Source: Cellulophaga baltica
GTDB lineage: Bacteria; Bacteroidota; Bacteroidia; Flavobacteriales; Flavobacteriaceae
Assembly: GCF_900102165.1 (NCBI RefSeq)
Contig: NZ_FNBD01000010.1
Location: 1-64,000, forward strand
Direction of reading: 5' to 3'
DNA length: 64,000 bases
The translations under genes and the position numbers were made by a program. Below the pieces are notes generated by a model. It did not search any database. It worked only from the letters and a program-made list of their open reading frames with translations, and was not told the DNA's origin. Positions within the stretch are counted from its first letter, which is position 1, and every line of letters starts with the position of its first letter. Shown here piece after piece: positions 8,901-16,707 of the stretch.

Positions 8901-9056
8901 ATGGAAAATTTTAGCGAATTTGCACTTGAAAATCAAGAGATGATATTTGGTGGTGGTCATACTGCAACAAGATACACATCTAGTCAAGGAACAGGTGGTA
9001 GAGACATCTATGATGATCGTGCCGATACCATAGTTTATTTCGCACCTGAGGAATAA
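8901..9056 (+). CDS. Grasp-with-spasm precursor peptide 2 (GG leader)
   Basis: A 51-residue peptide. The leader MENFSEFALENQEMIFGGG ends in a Gly triplet, and the core is HTATRYTSSQGTGGR followed by DIYDDRADTIVYFAPEE. The DIYDDxAxTIVYF segment is shared with precursor 1, while the region between leader and motif differs in sequence and length. This pattern of conserved leader, variable middle and conserved end is expected for paired RiPP precursors processed by one enzyme set. It sits 70 bases upstream of the ATP-grasp gene. The product structure cannot be predicted from sequence alone. Confidence 0.85.
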   Translation: MENFSEFALENQEMIFGGGHTATRYTSSQGTGGRDIYDDRADTIVYFAPEE

Positions 9057-9126
9057 ATAACTCTGATTGAGTTTATATCAAGTAGGGTTAAACCAGATTT
9101 GACTCTACTTGTATTTAATTATAATT

Positions 9127-10056
9127 ATGATTTATATAACTACAGAGTGTCAGGATGTAATGACTGATTTGACCATTGAATGGATCATTTCGAACAAAAA
9201 AGACTTTAGACGCTTTAATGATTCCATTTTTGTTGAACCTCAAGAATTGTTATCACTTAAAAATGTTAAAAAAATTTGGCAGAGGAGAGGGGCATTTAAT
9301 TTTTTGCCAACTGGTTTGAAATATGAGTTTACGAATAAACGCGAATTACTAAATTATGTAACTAAAGAAAATAGGGATTATAACATCTATCTTGAGCATC
9401 ATTTTAGAACAGTATTAGGATCAAATTATATAGGATCATTTACAAAAGAAGTTTCTAGTAATAACAAATTAATCAACCTAGATTTCGCAAATGAAGTTGG
9501 ATTAGATACCCCAGAATATATGGTTACCTGCAGTAAAAAAGAACTTTTACAATTTTATAATAGACATCAAAAAATCATAACTAAAGATCTAAAATCTCCT
9601 GTCAATATTAAAACAAAAAGAAAGAATATTTCTTCAAGTGGAGTAAAGCTTTTAAGTGAGAGTTCAATTCAAAAAATACAAGATAATTTCGCTCCAATTT
9701 TTTTGCAAAAATATATTGAAAAGAATTTCGAAGTGCGGATATTCGTTTTTAATAAAAAACTCTATTGTATGGCTATATTTTCTCAATTAAACGATGATAC
9801 CAAGGTTGATTTTAGAAATGACCATTCATCAAATCCCAATAGATGTATTCCATATACCTTACCAAGTGCAGTTGAAAGTAAAATATGGAAATTACTGAAT
9901 ATTTTAGATTTTGATACTTGCTCGATTGATTTAATCGTCACACCTGATAATCAATATTATTTTTTAGAAATAAACCCAATGGGACAATTTCATTGGTTAT
10001 CCTCTAATTGCAACTATTATATAGAAAAAGAAATCGCAAATTTCCTCTGTAAATGA
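9127..10056 (+). CDS. gwsG: Grasp-with-spasm ATP-grasp peptide maturase
   Basis: A 309-residue ATP-grasp ligase (ATG 9127 preferred over a TTG 18 bases upstream). The end of the ATP-grasp fold is clear: the QKYIEKNFEVRIFVF strand region, then DLIVTPDNQYYFLEINPMGQF near residues 270-289, with the Glu and Asn that bind magnesium. The family is related to the microviridin ligases MvdC/MvdD, which form omega-ester or omega-amide links between side chains of a precursor using ATP. Here it is encoded with a SPASM-domain partner and two GG-leader precursors, which defines the grasp-with-spasm system of Bacteroidota. Its stop overlaps a small ORF by ATGA. Confidence 0.85.
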   Translation: MIYITTECQDVMTDLTIEWIISNKKDFRRFNDSIFVEPQELLSLKNVKKIWQRRGAFNFLPTGLKYEFTNKRELLNYVTKENRDYNIYLEHHFRTVLGSNYIGSFTKEVSSNNKLINLDFANEVGLDTPEYMVTCSKKELLQFYNRHQKIITKDLKSPVNIKTKRKNISSSGVKLLSESSIQKIQDNFAPIFLQKYIEKNFEVRIFVFNKKLYCMAIFSQLNDDTKVDFRNDHSSNPNRCIPYTLPSAVESKIWKLLNILDFDTCSIDLIVTPDNQYYFLEINPMGQFHWLSSNCNYYIEKEIANFLCK

Positions 10057-10232
10057 AAAAATTATCGAATAATGAAGTAAAACGTCTATTGCCTTTTACT
10101 ATCCAAGAAGCTACCATTACCAATTTAAACAAAACAATCAAAACAAAAGGAATAAGGGTATCTATGTATCAAAATGAAAATACTACTTCTCAACAATTTT
10201 ATAAACCTATTAGTAAAATACTTCAATTTTGA
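10053..10232 (+). CDS. Small 59-residue protein between gwsG and gwsS
   Basis: This ORF begins at an ATG overlapping the gwsG stop (ATGA) and its TGA overlaps the TTG start of the SPASM gene, so it is translationally coupled on both sides. The protein is basic and polar: MKKLSNNEVKRLLPFTIQEA, then TITNLNKTIKTKGIRV, ending KPISKILQF. It has no Gly-Gly leader and no Cys, so it does not look like a precursor. It could be a small partner of the ligase or of the SPASM protein. I do not recognise the family; reality is supported by the tight double overlap. Confidence 0.6.
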   Translation: MKKLSNNEVKRLLPFTIQEATITNLNKTIKTKGIRVSMYQNENTTSQQFYKPISKILQF

Positions 10233-11332
10233 GTCTAAATCAATCATGTTTACTATATTCGAATTGTATCCCTGTTAAAGGGGCAAAAAAAAGTATTGTT
10301 TTTGACCTACAAAACCAAACTTTTTTTAACATTCCTAATGATTTATATAACATACTAAAGGATCACAGAGGCAAATCAATCGAAGAAATAAAAAGCGTGT
10401 ATGATAACAAATATGATAATATCATCGATAATTATTTTAAAATTTTGATTAAAAACAACGTTGCTTTTTTTACAATTACACCAGAATTATTTCCTGAAAT
10501 TAAACTGAATTTTTTTAACCCTTTTGAAATCACAAATGCGATCGTAGATATAGGTATATCTTCATCGTATAATATTAATAAAGTATTTCTTCAATTAAGT
10601 GAATTGCATTGCAAATATATCCAAATTAGAATTTTCAGAGATAGTGATGAGAAAGACTTGCGAAGTATTTTAAATTATTTTAATGAAATCAAATCAAATA
10701 CAATAGGACTAGATTTATTTATCCCTTATAATGAAGGTTTGGAAGAACTGTACCACTTATTATTTGAGGACTATCCTAGACTTAATAGTATAATAGTTTA
10801 TTCTTCACCTTATAAAAAAAACATTATTCCTAAAGGCCATTCAAAATATTTAATTTATACCAGTCTGTCTATAAATTCAGAAAAGCATTGTGGTTTGATC
10901 GACAAAAGTCTATTCTCAATAAACATGAAGAATTTCTCAGAAGCTCAGAGTTTCAATTCTTGTTTAAATGGTAAAATAAGTATTGACAAAAATGGTGAAA
11001 TCAAAAACTGTCCTTCAATACAAAATAGTTTTGGAAATATTAATGACATTTCACTTAAAGACACTTTAAAATTCCCTGATTTTAAAAAATACTGGAAAAC
11101 TACCAAAAATCAGATAGATGTTTGTAAGGATTGTGAGTTTCGTTATGTTTGTACAGATTGCAGAGCATACACCGATCGAGCTAATTTTGATGGCGAAATT
11201 GATTTGTCCAAGCCATTAAAATGTGGTTATGATCCCTATACCAATGAGTGGCAAGAATGGAGCAATAATCCCTTGAAACAAGATGCCATAAAATATTATA
11301 ATATGCAGGAATTTATAAAAAAAGATGTTTAA
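10229..11332 (+). CDS. gwsS: Grasp-with-spasm SPASM-domain protein
   Basis: A 367-residue protein using a TTG start that overlaps the preceding TGA. The N-terminus (SCLLYSNCIPVKGAKKSIVF) is typical of the family. No CxxxCxxC radical-SAM motif is present in the N-terminal two thirds, so this is a SPASM protein with a degenerate core, as reported for the grasp-with-spasm family. The C-terminus holds the auxiliary iron-sulfur ligands: Cys about 244 and 260 (SCLNGKISI...KNCPS), then CKDCEFRYVCTDCRAY near 298-311 and KPLKCGYDP near 332. It probably acts with the ATP-grasp ligase on the precursors; its exact chemistry is not settled by sequence. It overlaps the exporter gene by 8 bases. Confidence 0.82.
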   Translation: MSLNQSCLLYSNCIPVKGAKKSIVFDLQNQTFFNIPNDLYNILKDHRGKSIEEIKSVYDNKYDNIIDNYFKILIKNNVAFFTITPELFPEIKLNFFNPFEITNAIVDIGISSSYNINKVFLQLSELHCKYIQIRIFRDSDEKDLRSILNYFNEIKSNTIGLDLFIPYNEGLEELYHLLFEDYPRLNSIIVYSSPYKKNIIPKGHSKYLIYTSLSINSEKHCGLIDKSLFSINMKNFSEAQSFNSCLNGKISIDKNGEIKNCPSIQNSFGNINDISLKDTLKFPDFKKYWKTTKNQIDVCKDCEFRYVCTDCRAYTDRANFDGEIDLSKPLKCGYDPYTNEWQEWSNNPLKQDAIKYYNMQEFIKKDV

Positions 11333-13517
11333 ACCATTCCCAAATTACAAACAGCCAGATTCTAAGGATTGTGCACCTACTTGTTTGCGGATTATTTGTA
11401 AGCATTATGATAGAATTATCTCGTTACAAAAAGCTAGGCAATTAGTTGAAACTGTTCGTTTAGGAAGTAATCTTATGGGGCTAAGTAATGCCGCTGAGTC
11501 AATTGGTTTTAAGACAATTGGAATTAAAATTTCAATGAAAAAACTAATTGAAGCACCACTGCCTTGTATCTTGCATTGGAATAAAAACCATTTTGTCGTC
11601 TTATATAAAATTAAAAATGGAATTTACCACATTTCCGACCCTGCACATGGACTCTTAAAATACAACATAAAGGATTTTTTAAAAAGCTGGATTGGAAACA
11701 ATGCCGACGAAGACACAATAGAAGGTATTGCATTACTCTTAGAACCCACCCCTAAGTTTTATGATAAAGAATGGAAAGATCAAGAAGAAAAAATCAACCT
11801 CTCATATCTTACTAAATATCTTTTTAAATATAAAAAATTTTTATGGCAGATAGTAATAGGTCTTTTAGCAGGGAGTTTATTACAGTTAATCTTTCCATTC
11901 TTGACACAAAGTATTGTAGATGTCGGAATTAAGAATCAAGATATTAATTTTATATATCTCATTCTCTTTGCACAACTTGCTCTATTTATTGGTCGTACTT
12001 CGATTGAAGTCATCCGAAGTTGGATTTTACTACATTTAAGTACTCGAATCAACATTTCTTTAGTATCGGATTTTTTTATAAAGTTAATGAAATTACCTAT
12101 TGCTTTTTTTGACACAAGAATGACAGGCGATATCTTACAGCGCATCAATGATCATAAGCGAATTGAGCGAATTTTGACTACCTCTTCCCTTAACGTTCTC
12201 TTTTCGATGATTAATCTTGTAATATTTGGAATAGTCTTAGCTTATTACAACTTGTATATTTTCCTTATTTTTTTAATAGGTAGTGTTCTTTACTTCGTTT
12301 GGATAGCTATTTTTCTAAAGAAAAGGGCAGATCTTGATTATAAAAGATTTTCTCAGTTAAGCCAAGAACAAAGCAAGGTTATTGAATTAATTAATGGGAT
12401 GCAAACTATAAAGCTCAATAATGCTGAAAAGAAAAAACGTTGGGGTTGGGAATTTATGCAAGCAAGACTCTTTAAAATATCGATTGAAGGATTGGCCCTT
12501 GAACAATATCAAAATGTAGGCTCAAGTTTTATTAATGAGCTTAAAAATATTTTAATTACTGTATTATCGGCAAAATTGGTTATTGATGGTAATATAACTT
12601 TGGGGATGATGCTCGCTATCTCATATATTGTTGGTCAATTGAACTCACCAGTAAGTCAGCTCATTGGTTTTGTAAGAGAACTTCAGGATGCCAGGATATC
12701 GCTAGAACGATTATCTGAGATTCATAATAAAGAAGATGAGGAATTAGATATTGAAAGCAAGGTCAATGATATTCCTGACAATCTAAATTTTGATTTAAAA
12801 GATGTATCTTTTAGATATATCGGTTCTGAAAAATTAGTACTAAAAGATTTAAACCTCCACATTCCTTCAAATAAAGTTACAGCTATAGTAGGGGTTAGCG
12901 GTAGTGGTAAAACTACTATGCTAAAAATACTCATGAAATTTTATGAACCTGACGAAGGTGAAATTAAGCTAGGGCCGTATAACTTAAAAAATATATCACA
13001 AAAGACATGGCGCGAAAAATGTGGAGTGGTAATGCAGGAAGATTATATTTTTAATGATACTATTGCCAATAATATTGCCGTTGGTGTTGATTATGTGGAC
13101 AAAAAACGTTTGGCATATGCAGTAGATGTGGCAAATATTAAAGAGTTTATTGAGGAGTTGCCTTTATCATACAATACAAAAATAGGCATGGAAGGAGTTG
13201 GCTTAAGTACAGGTCAGAAGCAACGTTTACTAATCGCAAGAGCAGTATATAAAAATCCGGATTATCTTTTTTTTGACGAAGCTACATCGGCACTTGATGC
13301 CAACAATGAAATGGTAATCATGGAAAAATTAGATCAATTCTTTACGAATAAAACAGTTATAGTTATTGCTCACAGGTTAAGCACTGTAAAGAACGCTCAC
13401 CAAATAGTGGTATTAGATAAAGGCAAAATATCTGAAATTGGTAACCATGAAGAACTTATTCGTAAAAAAGGAAATTATTTTAACTTAGTAAAAAACCAAT
13501 TGGAACTTGGAAAATAA
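11325..13517 (+). CDS. C39-peptidase ABC exporter for GG-leader peptides
   Basis: A 730-residue peptidase-containing ABC transporter. Residues 1-135 are a C39 cysteine peptidase with Cys16 (DSKDCAPTCL), His about 89 (NKNHFVVLYK) and Asp about 104 (HISDPAHG). Six membrane helices follow (about 165-440). The ATPase has Walker A GVSGSGKTT near 523, signature LSTGQKQRLLIARA near 627 and Walker B YLFFDEATSALD near 645. Such proteins cut precursors after Gly-Gly and export the core. All three precursors in the region (2520, 7701 and 8901) end their leaders in GG or GGG, so this exporter may serve both RiPP pathways. It is followed after 5 bases by the HlyD adaptor. Confidence 0.93.
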   Translation: MFKPFPNYKQPDSKDCAPTCLRIICKHYDRIISLQKARQLVETVRLGSNLMGLSNAAESIGFKTIGIKISMKKLIEAPLPCILHWNKNHFVVLYKIKNGIYHISDPAHGLLKYNIKDFLKSWIGNNADEDTIEGIALLLEPTPKFYDKEWKDQEEKINLSYLTKYLFKYKKFLWQIVIGLLAGSLLQLIFPFLTQSIVDVGIKNQDINFIYLILFAQLALFIGRTSIEVIRSWILLHLSTRINISLVSDFFIKLMKLPIAFFDTRMTGDILQRINDHKRIERILTTSSLNVLFSMINLVIFGIVLAYYNLYIFLIFLIGSVLYFVWIAIFLKKRADLDYKRFSQLSQEQSKVIELINGMQTIKLNNAEKKKRWGWEFMQARLFKISIEGLALEQYQNVGSSFINELKNILITVLSAKLVIDGNITLGMMLAISYIVGQLNSPVSQLIGFVRELQDARISLERLSEIHNKEDEELDIESKVNDIPDNLNFDLKDVSFRYIGSEKLVLKDLNLHIPSNKVTAIVGVSGSGKTTMLKILMKFYEPDEGEIKLGPYNLKNISQKTWREKCGVVMQEDYIFNDTIANNIAVGVDYVDKKRLAYAVDVANIKEFIEELPLSYNTKIGMEGVGLSTGQKQRLLIARAVYKNPDYLFFDEATSALDANNEMVIMEKLDQFFTNKTVIVIAHRLSTVKNAHQIVVLDKGKISEIGNHEELIRKKGNYFNLVKNQLELGK

Positions 13518-13522
13518 GTACT

Positions 13523-14815
13523 ATGCCAAATAAATTAGAAGACATAGAGTTTCGAAGCGAAGAAGTACAGGAAATACTCTCGCAAGTACCAAATTGGATG
13601 ATTCGGCGTGGTAGTGTACTCTTTTTTGTCTTAATTTTATTAGTGCTTTGCATTAGCTGGATGGTGAAATATCCAGATGTTATTGAGAACCCGACGCTTA
13701 TTACAACTCAGATTCCCCCTCAAAAAGAATTTGCACGAATGGAAGGCAAATTGGATTCTATTTATGTAATAGAGGCGCAAACTGTAGAAAAGAACAAAAT
13801 TTTGGCTGTTCTGGAGAACTCGGCAAACACGGAAGATGTGTATTATTTGAAATCTATTTTAGACACTTTAAAGATCAAAAAAAGAATAATCGAATTCCCC
13901 ATCAATGAAATCCCTATTTTAATTCTTGGAGAAATTGAAATTGCTTATGCGGCTTTTGAAAATAATTATTCCGAATATCAACTAAATAAAGCCCTAAGTC
14001 CTTATAAAAATGAGGCAATAGCTAACCAAGTTTCTTTAAACGAGCTTAAAGTACGCTTACAAAATATGCAATCTCAATACTTTTTAAGCCAATCTGAATT
14101 GTTGTTGAAGCGGAAGAATTTAAAGCGTAACAAGTCTCTGTTGGATAAAGGGGTGATTTCGCAGTTGGATTATGAAAATAATCAACTCGAACTACTTTCT
14201 GCTGAAAAGGGATTGAAGAACTTAGGTGCATCTATTTCACAAACCCGTGAAGGGATAGCTAATGCAGATAAAAATTCAAAAGGAACCGAAATATCCCGTA
14301 CTACTGAAGAATCAAAATTATTAAGAAATACACTTCAGTCTTATAATCAATTGAAAAAGGCCATAAGTGATTGGGAAAACCTTTACGTGCTGAAATCTGA
14401 AATAAATGGAAGGGTATCCTTACTCAATTATTGGAACAAGAACCAAACGGTAAATCAGGGCGATTTAGTTTTTACCATAATACCATTAAACAATGAAAAT
14501 TATGTTGCAAAAGTGAGAGCAGCTGCACTTAATTCTGGTAAGATAAAAATTGGACAAAAAGTAAATATTAAATTACAAAACTATCCTGAAACGGAATTTG
14601 GAATGTTAATAGGGCATGTATCTAATATTTCCTTAACTCCAGATAAAGAAGGACTATACCTTGTTGATGTTTCACTTCCTGAAAAACTTATAACTAGTTA
14701 TCATAAAGAAATCAAGTTTCAGCAAGAAATGAGTGGTACTGCAGAAATTATAACTGAAGATCTAAGATTGCTAGAACGATTTTTCTATCAGTTTAAATCT
14801 TTGATGGACAAGTAG
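13523..14815 (+). CDS. HlyD-family secretion adaptor
   Basis: A 430-residue periplasmic adaptor. A single membrane helix lies near residues 28-48 (VLFFVLILLVLCISWMV), followed by a biotinyl-lipoyl-like half (KEFARMEGKLDSIYVIEAQT), a coiled coil of about 120 residues (VSLNELKVRLQNMQSQYFLS and following) and a beta-barrel with the second lipoyl half (SEINGRVSLLNYWNKNQTV). It links the C39 ABC exporter to an outer membrane channel such as a TolC protein encoded elsewhere. It is the last gene of the grasp-with-spasm operon. Family confidence is high; the partner channel is not in the window. Confidence 0.9.
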   Translation: MPNKLEDIEFRSEEVQEILSQVPNWMIRRGSVLFFVLILLVLCISWMVKYPDVIENPTLITTQIPPQKEFARMEGKLDSIYVIEAQTVEKNKILAVLENSANTEDVYYLKSILDTLKIKKRIIEFPINEIPILILGEIEIAYAAFENNYSEYQLNKALSPYKNEAIANQVSLNELKVRLQNMQSQYFLSQSELLLKRKNLKRNKSLLDKGVISQLDYENNQLELLSAEKGLKNLGASISQTREGIANADKNSKGTEISRTTEESKLLRNTLQSYNQLKKAISDWENLYVLKSEINGRVSLLNYWNKNQTVNQGDLVFTIIPLNNENYVAKVRAAALNSGKIKIGQKVNIKLQNYPETEFGMLIGHVSNISLTPDKEGLYLVDVSLPEKLITSYHKEIKFQQEMSGTAEIITEDLRLLERFFYQFKSLMDK

Positions 14816-15004
14816 CCCATAGTTTATAAAGCAAATAATTTAATTGATAATTATTTAATAGAATTATTGATTAAACTGCAATTAAAAATTAACCTAGTAA
14901 TAGAACAATTTGGAAGAGATTGATTTAGTTTTTCTTATTTTTTTAATTTATTTGCGCTAAAATAATTGGGATAGGTTGAAATGTTTAAAACCTACCCCAT
15001 GAAA

Positions 15005-16255
15005 TTATTTAACAATGGTAAGAATAGCTTTTGGAGTTTCAATTTTATCTTTTAAAAGCTGCATATCTTCACTAACTTTCTTTTCAATCACTCTGGCATA
15101 AATTTGTGTAGACGCAATTTTTGTATGCCCTAGCAGTTTGGAAACAGTTTCGATTGGAACACCATTACTTAGTGTTACAGTTGTAGCGAAAGTATGTCGT
15201 GCCATATGAAATGTAAGATACTTTCTAATTCCTCATGCATCAGCGATTTCTTTTAGGTATAAATTTACCTTCTCATTGCTTATAATTGGAAATAGCGTCT
15301 CTGTTAGCATCGTAATTGGGTGATTTTCATATTTATTTAGTAGCTCTTGGGCGATATTCAGAATTGGAATTTTTACAGGCGCTTTTGTTTTCTGACGGTT
15401 TGTGAAAATCCACTGATTGCCATCAATGCCTATAGTAATATTCTCTTTAGTTAGATTCATAATATCAACATAGGAAATACCTGTGAAACAACTAAATACA
15501 AATAAATCCCGAACCCTATCAAGTCGTTCAATTTTGAAATCATAGGATTGGAGATTCGATAATTCATTTTCGGATAAAAATTCTCTTTCTGTTTTTTCAT
15601 ATGTGGGTTTCCATCTTAGAAATGGGTCTTTTTCTATCCATTCTATATGAAAGGCTAATGTGATGATTTTACGAAATCTTTGTATATGTTTCATTACAGT
15701 ATTATGTCCCATTGCCTTGGGATGCCCTTTTGGCCAATACATAACTAGGAAGCTTTCAAAATCGCAGATGAATTTGTAATTCAAGTTTTTTAAATAGACA
15801 TTCTTCGTTTTTAATTGGGTATTTAAAAATTTATTGAGGTACCCTTCCGTAACGCCAAAGTTTCTGAGTGTACCCTTAGTTAATGTTGTTTCTATCTTTT
15901 TTCTGTGATAGGTAAGGATTTCTTGAAGGGTTTTGGAATTTTCACCCTCACCAAGATAGTGTGCTTTAAGTAATTCAGCTGTGATTAGTTTTTCCTTGTA
16001 CTTTAGATCTTGATAAATTTGAACAATTTTAGAATGTACCTGATTTAAATGGCTATTAATTTTCCTTACTTCATCACTGGTACCTTTTGCTCTTTGTTTG
16101 TTAGAATCCCATAATCCAACTCCAATTTGAAGCTTTAAGCTAATATTAGCTCTTTTGCCATTTACCGTTATTCTGGTAAAAATGGAAGTTTGATTGTTTT
16201 TTACACGAGTTGGATGTATCCAAAATAGGATAGAAAATGTGTTTTTTGTGCGCAT
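15005..16255 (-). pseudogene. Tyrosine recombinase (integrase) broken by one in-frame TGA
   Basis: The minus-strand reading frame runs from ATG 16255 for 340 codons to TGA at 15233-15235 and continues in the same frame to a stop at 15005. Joined, it encodes about 417 residues, the usual length of a Bacteroidota phage-integrase-like tyrosine recombinase. The stop lies in LKEIADA*GIRKYLTFH; a Cys codon (TGT or TGC) changed in its third base would explain it. Downstream of the stop are the catalytic box HMARHTFA and the final LLGHTKIASTQIYARV with its His and Tyr, which the first part lacks. The protein is therefore inactive unless TGA is read through. It lies near the tRNA-derived attL and may be the integrase of an older island. 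Confidence 0.88.
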
Positions 16256-16330
16256 AATTGTCGTCTTTAATAGTTAAACATTATTTGAGACGAAAGTCAA
16301 ATCAACTATACTGAAATATTTAAGCTCACA

Positions 16331-16363
16331 TTTCTAATCGACACCATTGGTGTCGATTAGAAA
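16331..16363. repeat. 33-bp perfect palindrome with an adjacent half-site
   Basis: Arms of 16 bases (TTTCTAATCGACACCA and its complement) flank one central T. A further half-site TGGTGTCGATT follows at 16367-16377. It lies 75 bases upstream of the broken integrase start, so it may be an operator or a recombination or regulator site of the older island. Confidence 0.6.
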
Positions 16364-16432
16364 AACTGGTGTCGATTTGTAGCCATTTTAAATGAAATCA
16401 TATCAATTTAAATGATTGGCTAAAAACCAACA

Positions 16433-16462
16433 AACCCTGCAAATCATAGAATTTGCAGGGTT
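16433..16462. terminator. Stem-loop terminator, original downstream flank of tRNA-Arg
   Basis: A 12-bp perfect stem (AACCCTGCAAAT / ATTTGCAGGGTT, loop of 6) with T-rich flank on the plus side. It lies just outside attL. Before the mobile element inserted, this would have been directly downstream of the tRNA-Arg gene. Confidence 0.6.
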
Positions 16463-16487
16463 TTGACTCTTTTTGAGAGTTAAACTA

Positions 16488-16535
16488 GTGACCTCGACTG
16501 GATTCAAACCAGTAACCTCTTGAGCCGTAATCAAG
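16488..16535. repeat. attL, 48-bp copy of the tRNA-Arg 3' half
   Basis: Identical over 48 bases to 41452-41499 and in the same orientation. It covers the anticodon-arm to 3'-end part of tRNA-Arg but lacks the tRNA 5' half, so it is not a gene. The bases on both sides differ between the two copies. Confidence 0.9.
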
Positions 16536-16654
16536 AGTGTATGCGTTTGTTAGTTATCATTACACTACTGTGTTATTCTAAAATTCCTTTATTTTCAGTT
16601 GTTTATGTAGTATTTTTAAAATACATTACCTGCCTATTACTTTTTAATACGGTT

Positions 16655-16678
16655 AAAAGTGTGAAAATTGTGTGAATA
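16655..16678 (+). repeat. 24-bp direct repeat near attL (pair with 41380-41403)
   Basis: The sequence AAAAGTGTGAAAATTGTGTG plus AATA occurs here and, with a single mismatch, at 41380-41403 in the same orientation near attR. It contains two GTGTGAA units. The position close to both att sites suggests integrase arm-type or accessory binding sites. Confidence 0.55.
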
Positions 16679-16707
16679 CATTTAACTTTGTTTTAAACAG
16701 AAAAAGC

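Noticed and set aside
10229-11332. Radical SAM peptide maturase
   Set aside because: No CxxxCxxC cluster motif is present; only the SPASM Cys set at the C-terminus is seen.
16488-16560. Second tRNA-Arg gene at the left end
   Set aside because: Only the 3' half is present; the bases after 16535 do not form the D arm or the acceptor 5' strand.
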